From Bacillota bacterium (GTDB taxonomy: Bacteria > Bacillota > Sulfobacillia > Symbiobacteriales > Symbiobacteriaceae): 13,257 nucleotides of DNA. The notes under the pieces are model-generated. The model did no database searches. It was not told where the DNA came from and worked only from the letters and a program-made list of their open reading frames with translations. Location of the stretch: NCBI GenBank assembly GCA_028287415.1, contig JAQBPS010000270.1:1-13257 (forward strand). Reading direction: 5' to 3'. Shown here one piece after another: positions 7,640 to 13,257 of the stretch. The first letter of the stretch is position 1, and every line of letters starts with the position of its first letter. Made by a program: the position numbers and the translations under genes.

Positions 7640-8812
7640 CTACTTGCCAGCGTTAGCGTGGATGGTCTTGACGAGCTTGAAGGCGTTGTTCTCGTTCTGA
7701 AGGATGTGGTAGCTGTCCAGGCCGTCGCCGTTCTTGTCGAAGGTGTAGGTGCCTTCAACTCCCTCGAGCCCCTTGGTGGCGAGGAGCGCCTTCTGAAGGG
7801 TCTCGGGCTTCAGGTCCGGGGTCGTCTTCATGAGCTCGGTCAGCACGGTGATCGCGTCATAAGGCCAGGAACTGTAGAAGTCAGGATCCTGGTTGTACTT
7901 GGCCTTGTAAGCCTCGGCGAAAGCCTTGGCCTTGGCGTTGGCTTCCTTGTTGAAGTCAGCCACGCCGTAGGTGCCGTAGAGGGCATCGCCGGCAAGCCGC
8001 AGCGCATCCTGGCCGGTGATCGAAGGCGAACCGACCCAGGCGAGCGACAGGCCCTGCTGCTTCATCTGCTTGGCCAGAATGCCAAGGTCGGTGGACGCAG
8101 CGATATAGGAGATGATCACGTCTGCACCGGACTGCTTCAGGGCGGAGATGACCCCCGTGAAGTCCTTCTCGCCGGTGTTGAAGCCCTGGTCGGCGATAAG
8201 CGTATTGTTATAGTCCTTCAGCGCGTTGACCACCATATCGCGGCCGCCGTTGCCGAAGGCGTCGGTGGAGTGAACAAGGGCGATCTTGGACTTCTTCAAG
8301 TCCTCAACCACGAACTTCACCATGGCCTTGGCGCTCATGCCGTCGTGCGGGCGGAAGCGGAAGACCCACGGGCTCTGGCCCTGGGTCAGGCCGAAGTTGG
8401 TTCCGCCGATGGCGACCGGAACCTTCAGTTCGTTAATGGTCGGAATTTGGGCCGCAATCTGGGTGGAGCGAACCGTGGAGACCACCGCGACGACGTCCTT
8501 GTCCTCCAGGATCTTCTGAAGCGCAGCCACCGAGCCCGGGTTGGTGGACTGGTCGTCCTGAATCACGAGCTGAATCTGACGACCAAGTACGCCGCCGGCC
8601 TTGTTGACCGTGTCCACAGCCAGTTCCACGCCATTCTTCATCAGCCGGCCGGCATCGACGTCGCCACCAGTTTGCGGGATGGTGACTCCAATCTTAATCG
8701 GCTTCTTGTCATCGGCGGAGCCGGAACCGGAAGCGTTGTTCTTCGGAGCGGAGTTGCAGGCTACAGTCAGGGTCATGACCGCTGCGAGTAGCAAAGCGAA
8801 ACCTTTGCGCAT
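7640..8812 (-). CDS. Liv-type ABC importer substrate-binding lipoprotein (LivK-like)
   Basis: A 390-residue extracellular receptor of the leucine/isoleucine/valine-binding (peripla_BP_6) family. The signal peptide MRKGFALLLAAVMTLTVAC ends at a lipobox Cys19, followed by a Ser/Asn/Gly/Asp-rich linker, as in Gram-positive lipoproteins. The mature part begins IKIGVTIPQTGGDVDAGRLM and contains the family segments GVLGRQIQLVIQDDQS, PVAIGGTNFGLT, VHSTDAFGNGG and DFTGVISALKQSGADV. I prefer ATG 8812 over 8827 because it begins directly with MRKG and has GGGGG eight bases upstream. Family membership does not fix the ligand: HAAT receptors bind amino acids, amides, urea or aromatic acids. Encoded between tetronate genes, a C4 sugar acid is a reasonable guess. 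The 163-base spacer upstream carries operator-like repeats, so this gene probably heads a transcription unit. Confidence 0.92.
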   Translation of the reverse strand: MRKGFALLLAAVMTLTVACNSAPKNNASGSGSADDKKPIKIGVTIPQTGGDVDAGRLMKNGVELAVDTVNKAGGVLGRQIQLVIQDDQSTNPGSVAALQKILEDKDVVAVVSTVRSTQIAAQIPTINELKVPVAIGGTNFGLTQGQSPWVFRFRPHDGMSAKAMVKFVVEDLKKSKIALVHSTDAFGNGGRDMVVNALKDYNNTLIADQGFNTGEKDFTGVISALKQSGADVIISYIAASTDLGILAKQMKQQGLSLAWVGSPSITGQDALRLAGDALYGTYGVADFNKEANAKAKAFAEAYKAKYNQDPDFYSSWPYDAITVLTELMKTTPDLKPETLQKALLATKGLEGVEGTYTFDKNGDGLDSYHILQNENNAFKLVKTIHANAGK

Positions 8813-8833
8813 TCCATCTGCCCCCATCTAAAT

Positions 8834-8878
8834 TGGTCGAAGCTCTGATGGTCAAACCTCTAATGGTTTGACCACTAA
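8834..8878. promoter_or_regulatory. Tandem 15-bp operator array, GntR/FCD-like
   Basis: Three adjacent 15-base units begin TGGT at 8834, 8849 and 8864: TGGTCGAAGCTCTGA, TGGTCAAACCTCTAA and TGGTTTGACCACTAA. The third contains the perfect dyad TGGT-TTG-ACCA, the second the near dyad TGGT-CAA-ACCT, and the first only a half-site. Units two and three also form a larger perfect inverted repeat, TGGTCAAACC, six bases, GGTTTGACCA (8849-8874). PdhR, LldR and other FCD-type GntR proteins bind TGGT-N3-ACCA. The array lies 22 to 66 bases upstream of the livK start, a suitable place for repression by the operon's own FCD regulator. Confidence 0.65.
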
Positions 8879-8889
8879 GCTCATGTGCT

Positions 8890-8900
8890 TGGTTCTACCG
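8890..8900. promoter_or_regulatory. Extra GntR/FCD-like site near the array
   Basis: TGGT-TCT-ACCG is one base short of the TGGT-N3-ACCA dyad. It lies 12 bases beyond the three-unit array, on the side away from the livK start. It may be an auxiliary site. On its own it would be weak evidence; the company of the array makes it worth noting. Confidence 0.35.
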
Positions 8901-8933
8901 CAGTTCGAAATTTTCCTCCCGGAAGCACATTTG

Positions 8934-8947
8934 TGAACACGTTAACT
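8934..8947. promoter_or_regulatory. Possible catabolite-responsive element (cre-like)
   Basis: TGAACACGTTAACT differs from the Firmicute CcpA consensus TGWAARCGYTWNCA at two positions. It lies 122 to 135 bases upstream of the livK start and just after the end of pdxA. Carbon catabolite control of a sugar-acid importer would make sense if the host has CcpA, which this window cannot show. Confidence 0.3.
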
Positions 8948-8975
8948 TAATCAGAGTATCCCGCCGGCCCTTGGC

Positions 8976-9977
8976 TTAGCGGCGGAAGGAGTCGGCGTAC
9001 CGCGCCGCCACCTTAATCGCCTCTTCCATCGAAACAGAGCTGGCAAGTCCCTTGCCGGCGATGTCGAAGCCAGTGCCATGGTCGACCGAACTGCGGAGGA
9101 ACGGCAGACCGTTGGTGACCGAAACCGTCCGGTGGAAGTCGTACATCTTAGCGGCGATGTGGCCCTGGTCATGGTAGAGGCTGAGCACGGCGTCAAAGCG
9201 GCCCTGCGCAGCGTGCCAGAAGACCGAGTCAGCAGGCAACGGGCCATGGGCATCGATCCCCTCGGCGCGAGCGGCAGCGATGGCGGGCTCGAGCTCGCGG
9301 ACTTCCTCGTCACCGAACAGTCCGTGCTCGCCGGCATGCGGGTTCAGCCCGGCGACCACGAGCTTGGGGTTGGTGACGCCCAGGCGCTCCAGGGCCTCCT
9401 TGGAACGGCGCAGGCAGTCGAGCGTCCGCTCCTTGGTGATTTGGGTGCATGCCGTGGCCAGGGAGACGTGGCGGGTCATGAAGAAGATGCGCAGGCTCTT
9501 CACCTCGAACATGGTGAGCGGATCGTGGGTGCCCGTCATTTCGCCGAAAATCTCTGTGTGCCCGATGAAATTGATCTTGGCGGCCTTGAGGGCCTCTTTG
9601 TTGATAGGGGCCGTGGCGACAGCGTCCACCTCCCCGGCTTTCGCCAGCTCGATGGAGCGGACGATGTACTCGAAGGAGGCCTGGCCGGCCTGGGCCTGGA
9701 CCTTACCCCACTCCAGGGTGGAAATGTCCACGTTCTTGAGGTCGATCAGGTCGATGGCGCCCGGCACATACGTAGCCTCAGCGGGCGAAGCCACCGTGTT
9801 GATCGCATGCTTCACGCCTGTGCTGATCAGGGCCCGTTGGACCACCTGCGCGTCGCCGATCAGAAGCGGGCGGCAGAGGTCATAAATCTCAGGGTTGGCA
9901 AGGGACTTTACGACGATTTCGGGGCCGATCGAGGCGGGGTCGCCCAGGGTGATGCCGATTACAGGGCGGTTAGTCAT
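8976..9977 (-). CDS. pdxA2: PdxA2-type 4-phosphotetronate 3-dehydrogenase
   Basis: A 333-residue NAD-dependent dehydrogenase/decarboxylase of the 4-hydroxythreonine 4-phosphate dehydrogenase (PdxA) family. Motifs include [12 protein letters not shown] (9-20), TAPINKEAL (122-130), metal ligands His140 (GHTEIF), His214 (NPHAGEHG) and His269 (YHDQGH), and [20 protein letters not shown] (291-310). The sequence [10 protein letters not shown], where vitamin B6 PdxA usually has YHDQGLPVLK, is typical of the catabolic PdxA2 branch. That branch oxidises 4-phospho-D-threonate or 4-phospho-D-erythronate to the 3-oxo acid, which then loses CO2 to give dihydroxyacetone phosphate. No other pyridoxal synthesis gene is nearby. 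The start is ATG 9977, eight bases after AAGGAGGT; it overlaps the kinase stop by eight bases (ATGACTAA). Confidence 0.9.
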   Translation of the reverse strand: MTNRPVIGITLGDPASIGPEIVVKSLANPEIYDLCRPLLIGDAQVVQRALISTGVKHAINTVASPAEATYVPGAIDLIDLKNVDISTLEWGKVQAQAGQASFEYIVRSIELAKAGEVDAVATAPINKEALKAAKINFIGHTEIFGEMTGTHDPLTMFEVKSLRIFFMTRHVSLATACTQITKERTLDCLRRSKEALERLGVTNPKLVVAGLNPHAGEHGLFGDEEVRELEPAIAAARAEGIDAHGPLPADSVFWHAAQGRFDAVLSLYHDQGHIAAKMYDFHRTVSVTNGLPFLRSSVDHGTGFDIAGKGLASSVSMEEAIKVAARYADSFRR

Positions 9978-11244
9978 GGTGCTGGACCTCCTTGAGGATA
10001 TGGTTAACACAGCGGACGGCGGCGTCGGGGCCGCCAACCAGCCCGCCCTTGGTCACAACATACAGGTCCGGATGGATGCCGCCCAGCAGGCGGCCCGCCA
10101 CAGCCAGGGGGAGAATCTCCTCCACCAGGTTGATAGCGGTGGCGCCCAGCCGGCGGCAGACCGCCAGGGTAATGTCGCCGCCGCTGGTGTACATGCCGGC
10201 GATGTCCGGCATGGACTGCAGCGACCGGGCTGTGAGCTCGGCAAACCCGGCAGCGATCAGCTCCGCAGCCTCCTGGTCTGGCAGGTTCATGAGAGGGCTG
10301 GTCTTGACGCCCATGACTGCTGTGTCCCGAGGAATCGCTGCGAGCAGGTCTACCACGCGGGTGATCTCCCTCTCGGCGACCTGTTCGCCCCGGGCAAGCG
10401 CCCCGGCGTCCACGGTCACCAGGTGGGCGCCCAACTCTCGCTCTAGTAGCGCCAGCTGCTCGACGGTGTTCAGCGCCACGCTGCCCGTCACCACCATGAC
10501 GCGACGGCGCCGGTGCGCGGTCAGGGCGGCGACGTAAGCCGCAGTCAGGGGACCGGGGTCCGCCGCCACGGCACACAGGCCGCTGAGGGCCATGCCCATG
10601 CCGATGGCCGTGATGTCCTCGTCGGTCTCCGCATCGGCACAGATCATCCGAATGCCGTCCTTCGCCTGCTTACGCAACGCCGGAGCGACAGCCTCGGCCC
10701 CGGCCCGGACAACGTCCAGCGCCAGGTAGCCAACGGGGAATTGGGTCTGGGCTGCAAGCAGGGTCGGCACGTGGGACTCGGTGATGGGGCGGCGCGGGTC
10801 ATGGCGCACGGCGGTCTCAGCGAGCAGCACGCCGCCCACGTACAGATTGCCGCCACGGGTGGTGCGACCGGATGCGGGGAAAGCGCCAGTGACGACTGCC
10901 ACCGACGCAGGGCCGATCGCGTTCAGGACTGCCTCCAGCTCGGCGCCCAGATTGCCGCGCAGCGTGGAATCGATGCGCTTGGCCAGGGGCCGGCCCTGGT
11001 GCGCCCGGATCATCGCAGCGGCCCGGGCTACCCGATCGTAGGCTTTCCGGGCCGGCAGCGCCCGGGAGTCGGTGTTCACGCAGACGCAGTCGTATCCGGG
11101 CAGGCCGTCAGACGGCCACTCCATCCCCGTAAGGGAGGCCGTACGAAAACCCCGACGGCGCAAGAGAATGCCAGTGGCGTTTTGGCCGGTGAGATCATCG
11201 GCGATGACGCCGATCAGGGTGTGGGGGTTGTCAGACCAGGGCAA
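9970..11244 (-). CDS. DUF1537 four-carbon acid sugar kinase (DtnK/DenK-like), copy 2
   Basis: A 424-residue ATP-dependent kinase of the DUF1537 family. The N-terminal motif is [12 protein letters not shown] (14-25), where the more familiar form is GANDTG, so the Asp position holds Ala. The substrate motif is canonical, [15 protein letters not shown] (89-103). Later come [25 protein letters not shown] and the ATP-site segments [14 protein letters not shown] and [10 protein letters not shown]. Coupling to PdxA2 points to a kinase that phosphorylates D-threonate or D-erythronate itself. The start is TTG 11244, eight bases after AAGGAGGG (11260-11253), and it overlaps the deoR end by 14 bases. 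No better ATG exists before the conserved IGVIADD. It differs widely from copy 1, so the two probably act on different substrates. Confidence 0.88.
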   Translation of the reverse strand: MPWSDNPHTLIGVIADDLTGQNATGILLRRRGFRTASLTGMEWPSDGLPGYDCVCVNTDSRALPARKAYDRVARAAAMIRAHQGRPLAKRIDSTLRGNLGAELEAVLNAIGPASVAVVTGAFPASGRTTRGGNLYVGGVLLAETAVRHDPRRPITESHVPTLLAAQTQFPVGYLALDVVRAGAEAVAPALRKQAKDGIRMICADAETDEDITAIGMGMALSGLCAVAADPGPLTAAYVAALTAHRRRRVMVVTGSVALNTVEQLALLERELGAHLVTVDAGALARGEQVAEREITRVVDLLAAIPRDTAVMGVKTSPLMNLPDQEAAELIAAGFAELTARSLQSMPDIAGMYTSGGDITLAVCRRLGATAINLVEEILPLAVAGRLLGGIHPDLYVVTKGGLVGGPDAAVRCVNHILKEVQHHD

Positions 11245-11995
11245 GGTCTACGCCCTCCTTCCGAATGACCCGGGCCATCTGAGATGGCACGCCGGTGTCG
11301 GTAATGATGAGGGAGATGGCCTTCAGCGGGGCGATCTGGAAATTGGCCCGAAGCCCGAACTTGCCGGCGTCCGCCAGGACCACGCTGCGTCGGGCGGCCC
11401 GGAGCATGGCCTGCTTCAGGCGCACCTTGTCAAGGTTGGGCGTTGTCAGCCCCTGTTCCAGGTCGATAGCCGAGGTTCCGATGAACGCAAGGTCCACGGT
11501 CAGCCCCCGGAGCATCATCTCAGCGATGGGACCGTAAAGGTTATAGCCTCCGGGCTGGGCGGTGCCGCCCGTGACCAGCACCCGAATGCCGGGTTCGTCG
11601 CATAGCTCCAGGCCGATCTTCAAGTCCACGGTGACCACGGTCAGATTCTTGCGTCCCCGCAGGGAGCGTGCAAGCGCCGCCGTCGTTGAGCCGGCGTCCA
11701 GCAGGATCACATCGCCATCGCTGACCAGTTCAGCGGCCCTCCGGGCGATGCGCCCCTTCTCAGCGATGCGCTCAACGGCCTTGGCCGCGTAAGGCTGTTC
11801 ACGAATCGTCTGCCCAGGCGCGCGGGCACCGCCATATGTGCGGAGCAGTCGCCCTTCCCCGCCTAGCTGCTCCAGGTCCCGGCGAATCGTCATCTCGGAG
11901 ACCCCGAACTGGTCGACTAGATCGCGCACCTGCACCTGACCGTGTTGCTCGAGCCAGCTGAGAATCCGTTCCTGACGACTGTTCCTGGGTATAAT
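11231..11995 (-). CDS. DeoR-family transcriptional repressor, apparent AUU (or AUA) start
   Basis: A DeoR/GlpR-type repressor with an N-terminal winged helix-turn-helix and a sugar-phosphate-sensing C-terminal domain. The first canonical start, GTG 11935, would begin at QVRDLVDQFG and remove helix 1. The frame stays open upstream and encodes the normal family beginning, RNSRQERILSWLEQHG, back to a TGA at 12001-11999. Between that stop and the family sequence only ACG, ATT and ATA occur. Starting at ATT 11995 gives 254 residues, the normal family size. AGGGGGTGA sits at suitable spacing. Motifs numbered from there are GVSEMTIRRDLEQL (31-44), LRTYGGA (51-57) and LLDAGSTT (98-105), the effector-site region. 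It probably controls the kinase-pdxA2 unit and itself, responding to a phosphorylated intermediate. Confidence 0.82.
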   Translation of the reverse strand: MIPRNSRQERILSWLEQHGQVQVRDLVDQFGVSEMTIRRDLEQLGGEGRLLRTYGGARAPGQTIREQPYAAKAVERIAEKGRIARRAAELVSDGDVILLDAGSTTAALARSLRGRKNLTVVTVDLKIGLELCDEPGIRVLVTGGTAQPGGYNLYGPIAEMMLRGLTVDLAFIGTSAIDLEQGLTTPNLDKVRLKQAMLRAARRSVVLADAGKFGLRANFQIAPLKAISLIITDTGVPSQMARVIRKEGVDLALV

Positions 11996-12009
11996 CGTTC
12001 ACCCCCTAC
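11990..12009 (-). promoter_or_regulatory. Ribosome-binding site and unusual start of deoR
   Basis: On the minus strand the run TAGGGGGTGAACG leads into ATT (11995-11993) and ATA (11992-11990). GGGGG ends six bases before ATT and nine before ATA, so both fit normal spacing. A GTG at 12002-12000 overlaps the ribosome site and is in another frame. An in-frame TGA at 12001-11999 excludes any start further upstream. Confidence 0.6.
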
Positions 12010-12012
12010 GCT

Positions 12013-12128
12013 CTATTTCGAATCACGGCATAAGGATAGCATCTATGTTCGATTCGATCAACCGTCGATGTTCGTTCATATCAATCAGCGAACAGTGGGG
12101 TGTGTCGCCTGTGTCCCCTTCGAAATAG
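12013..12128. promoter_or_regulatory. Cluster of DeoR/GlpR-like operator half-sites around the deoR promoter
   Basis: ATGTTCG occurs at 12045-12051 and again at 12068-12074, 23 bases apart, and CGAACAG lies inverted at 12089-12095. E. coli GlpR, of the same family, binds ATGTTCG...CGAACAT dyads. Outside these, CTATTTCGAA (12013-12022) is repeated inverted as TTCGAAATAG (12119-12128). The two TTCGAA cores are 102 bases apart and flank the promoter, an arrangement that would suit DNA looping. Binding is inferred. Confidence 0.5.
12033..12061 (-). promoter_or_regulatory. Sigma-A-type promoter for the deoR-kinase-pdxA2 unit
   Basis: On the minus strand TTGATC (12061-12056) and TATCCT (12038-12033) are separated by 17 bases, each matching four of six consensus bases. 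A transcript would begin near 12026, leaving a leader of about 30 bases to the proposed start at 11995. A GlpR-like ATGTTCG half-site lies in the spacer, as expected for a repressible promoter. Confidence 0.5.
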
Positions 12129-12133
12129 GGGAC
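12113..12133. repeat. Short hairpin GTCCCC/GGGGAC
   Basis: GTCCCC (12113-12118) and GGGGAC (12128-12133) form a six-base stem around TTCGAAATA. The loop coincides with one arm of the distant inverted repeat described for the deoR operator region. No T-run follows on either strand, so it is not a terminator. Confidence 0.4.
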
Positions 12134-12240
12134 TAAGGAACTTGGCAGTGGTGGATACTATGCGCCTTAAATTGTCACACCCTCATCCCGCCTCCGAAGC
12201 GGCCAGCAGCATAGCACCGGTGCTTCTGTCCGGCCAACGC

Positions 12241-12281
12241 AAAAAGGCCCGAACGGTGCATAACTGCACAGTACGGACCTT
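12241..12281 (-). terminator. Intrinsic terminator of the DinB-like gene
   Basis: On the minus strand AAGGTCCG pairs with CGGGCCTT (one mismatch), an inner GTGCA/TGCAC pairing lies within, and TTTTT follows at the 12245-12241 end. It begins within the TAA stop codon of the upstream small gene. It separates that gene from the deoR promoter, so the deoR unit is transcribed independently. Confidence 0.75.
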
Positions 12282-12555
12282 ACAGAGCCTCGCCGGCCGC
12301 CCGGGCAACACTGGCGGCATCCGGATACTGGAGCGGTTCAAAGACCGGGGGCGCCTTCTTCAGCAGCCGATGCTGCACCCAAAAGTCGTCGCAATCGAGG
12401 CAGTGCACGAGCGTGTTCCGAATGCTGGTCCACCCCACGTTCATGGGGCGGACAAACTTTTCGGGCGTAATCTCCGCCAGAAACCGATAGAGCCACTCAC
12501 GCCGGTCGTAGTGATACGCCATCAACTCGTTGAACGTGTCCAAGGGGAGCCGCAT
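12280..12555 (-). CDS. Short DinB-like protein (N-terminal half only)
   Basis: A 91-residue protein resembling the first half of the DinB/YfiT four-helix-bundle superfamily, which has metal-dependent members of mostly unknown function. The pattern FNELMAYHYDRREWLYRFLAEI followed by MNVGWTSIRNTLVHCLDCDDFW (positions about 8-29 and 38-59, broken here by EKFVRP and others) is typical, with His51 at the first metal-ligand position. Full-length members have about 150 residues and further His ligands in the second half, which are missing here. The end coincides with an intrinsic terminator. The start is ATG 12555, eight bases after GAGG (12567-12564); ATG 12561 is too close to that site. With its own promoter it may be a short functional protein or a truncated remnant. 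Confidence 0.65.
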   Translation of the reverse strand: MRLPLDTFNELMAYHYDRREWLYRFLAEITPEKFVRPMNVGWTSIRNTLVHCLDCDDFWVQHRLLKKAPPVFEPLQYPDAASVARAAGEAL

Positions 12556-12600
12556 ATGCATTGCCTCATAATTTACTGAATATACACACTACTACCGAAA

Positions 12601-12628
12601 ATTCTACTTGTGATGACCCGAAAGTCAA
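12601..12628 (-). promoter_or_regulatory. Promoter of the DinB-like gene
   Basis: On the minus strand TTGACT (12628-12623) and TAGAAT (12606-12601) are separated by 16 bases and each match five of six consensus bases. The start of transcription would be near 12595, about 40 bases before the ATG at 12555. Confidence 0.6.
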
Positions 12629-12914
12629 CATCTTCATACGGCCTGTCGCGCGTGTTCTCACAACAACCATCGAACTATCCCCTGAGCTTGCTGCACGCGG
12701 ATGCTGTAGGCGCCCACACTCTTTGATGCCAAAGAGGACGTGAGCGCTTTATTTATTTGAACCTACATATGTACACGGGTGCTGTATACCAGGAATGGGC
12801 GGGTGCGGCAGGGAAGTTGGTGGGCGAGGAGACCCGCACAATGGCAAACGCCCCCGGGCAAAGTGTTTGGCCGCACTCCGAGGGCGTTGCTCAACCCGTG
12901 TGGGTTCTGAAGCC
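12629..12914. other. AT-richer spacer with no recognisable gene
   Basis: The stretch between the DinB-like promoter and the zinc-ribbon gene has visibly more A and T, up to about 12780, than the rest of the window. Open frames cross it on both strands, but none shows protein-family sequence or a good ribosome site. It contains a perfect small hairpin, CTCTTTG-ATGC-CAAAGAG (12719-12736), with no T-run directly behind it. The altered base composition fits a junction of inserted DNA, although no inverted ends or target duplication are visible. Confidence 0.45.
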
Positions 12915-13175
12915 ATGCACATTGCCGCACACCTCGGACATGACGACAAGAGCTATGAAGATGCCGCGGCAATCTACTGGCCGGAACGGTGCATCGCATG
13001 CGGCGGGCGGGTGTTTGGCCCACACGGCGGCTATGCGCGATGGGGGCTGAGCGAGCGAATCGTGGTCCGCCGCTTCCGTTGCCACGCCCAAGGATGCCGG
13101 CAGGTGTGGTCGGTCTTGCCCAGCTACCTGACACGGTTTCAGATGTTAAACCGGGCGATCGCCCGAATGCATTGA
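12915..13175 (+). CDS. Small zinc-ribbon protein, DUF6431-like
   Basis: An 86-residue protein with the spacing of a zinc ribbon: Cys26-x2-Cys29 (CIACGGRVFGPHGGYARW) and Cys56-x4-Cys61 (RRFRCHAQGCRQVW), followed by SVLPSYLTRF. This layout of a CxxC, an HGxYxR-like turn, a basic RFRC strand and a LPxxL segment resembles DUF6431, which is often found near transposition genes and may be their DNA-binding part. I recall this link only in general terms. The start could be ATG 12915, without an evident strong ribosome site; the open frame extends to 12795 but the added part lacks family features. No transposase follows in the 82 bases left of the window, so it may be an orphan piece of a mobile element. 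Confidence 0.5.
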   Translation: MHIAAHLGHDDKSYEDAAAIYWPERCIACGGRVFGPHGGYARWGLSERIVVRRFRCHAQGCRQVWSVLPSYLTRFQMLNRAIARMH

Positions 13176-13257
13176 ATGTCGACACAGACGGTTGAATCGA
13201 GCCCTTCGTCCAGTGCGACCTGGTTGACCATCGGATTGCGGCCGTGCTGCTTGGTCA

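Noticed and set aside
7658..8791. Plus-strand open frame opposite the lipoprotein gene
   Set aside because: It mirrors the livK codon pattern, shows repeated Val/Leu/Gly-rich low-information sequence and has no ribosome site or recognisable domain.
8827..8858. TTGACC-N17-TTTAGA on the minus strand as the livK promoter
   Set aside because: The -10 would be only about 15 bases from the ATG and the transcript would begin at or after the GGGGG ribosome site. I could not place a convincing livK promoter; the TTGACC is part of the operator repeat.
8904..8911. TTCGAAAT upstream of livK as a second DeoR target
   Set aside because: It matches the flanking repeat at 12119-12126, but TTCGAA also occurs inside the livF coding region (near 4536), and no TGTTCG half-sites accompany it.
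8961..8985. CCGCCG/CGGCGG stem at the end of pdxA2 as a terminator
   Set aside because: The stem is six bases with a 13-base loop and has no T-run on either side, so it is too weak to call. Read-through from pdxA2 into livK remains possible.
9078..9995. Plus-strand open frame opposite pdxA2
   Set aside because: It is antisense to a gene with clear catalytic motifs and has no independent evidence of being coding.
12719..12736. CTCTTTG/CAAAGAG hairpin as a terminator
   Set aside because: It is perfect but AT-rich and short, and the T-rich stretch begins over ten bases later. No gene ends before it on either strand.
13139..13257. Minus-strand open frame entering from the right edge and ending at 13139
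   Set aside because: Only 38 residues are visible. They overlap the end of the zinc-ribbon gene antisense and match no family I recognise, so I do not call a gene.
1..13257. CRISPR arrays, tRNA, rRNA or riboswitches
   Set aside because: No regularly spaced long repeats, no tRNA-like cloverleaf with CCA-proximal pairing and no known riboswitch core were seen.

Overview
The window looks like chromosomal DNA from a GC-rich Gram-positive-type bacterium. Shine-Dalgarno sites are strong (AAGGAGGT and relatives) and often decide the start. GTG and TTG starts are used, the binding protein is a lipoprotein, and genes overlap tightly by 4 to 14 bases. A high-GC Firmicute related to Symbiobacterium would fit, but this is inferred from style and cannot be proven from the sequence.

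Almost everything lies on the minus strand and forms one catabolic locus, read from right to left. A first transcription unit (about 12030 to 8976) holds a DeoR-family repressor, a DUF1537 four-carbon acid sugar kinase and a PdxA2-type phosphate dehydrogenase. A second unit (8812 to 462) holds a branched-chain-type (Liv) ABC importer, namely lipoprotein, LivH permease, a LivM-LivG fusion and LivF. It continues with a GntR/FCD regulator, a zinc alcohol dehydrogenase, a class II aldolase/decarboxylase like OtnC and a second DUF1537 kinase. It ends at a good intrinsic terminator (391-444). Each unit has its own regulator and its own operator-like repeats: GlpR/DeoR-like TGTTCG half-sites at the deoR promoter, and a 15-bp tandem array of TGGT-type GntR/FCD sites upstream of the lipoprotein gene.

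The enzymes match the known tetronate (threonate/erythronate) pathways. In the first branch a kinase makes a 4-phosphotetronate and PdxA2 oxidises it to 3-oxotetronate 4-phosphate. In the second branch a dehydrogenase oxidises the free acid, a kinase phosphorylates the oxo acid, and OtnC decarboxylates it to dihydroxyacetone phosphate. Here both branches flank one importer. The usual LtnD/DenD dehydrogenase and OtnI isomerase are absent from the window, and a zinc medium-chain dehydrogenase sits where they would be. The exact substrates are inference.

The flanks are poor in genes. On the left is the decayed 3' end of a glyoxalase/VOC gene (1-323, plus strand). On the right are a short DinB-like gene with its own promoter and terminator (12280-12555, minus), an AT-richer spacer, and a small zinc-ribbon protein resembling DUF6431 (12915-13175, plus). 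The points most worth checking are the deoR gene that appears to start at AUU or AUA, the tandem operator array, the complementary motif changes in the two kinases, and the possibility that a Liv-type importer carries C4 sugar acids.
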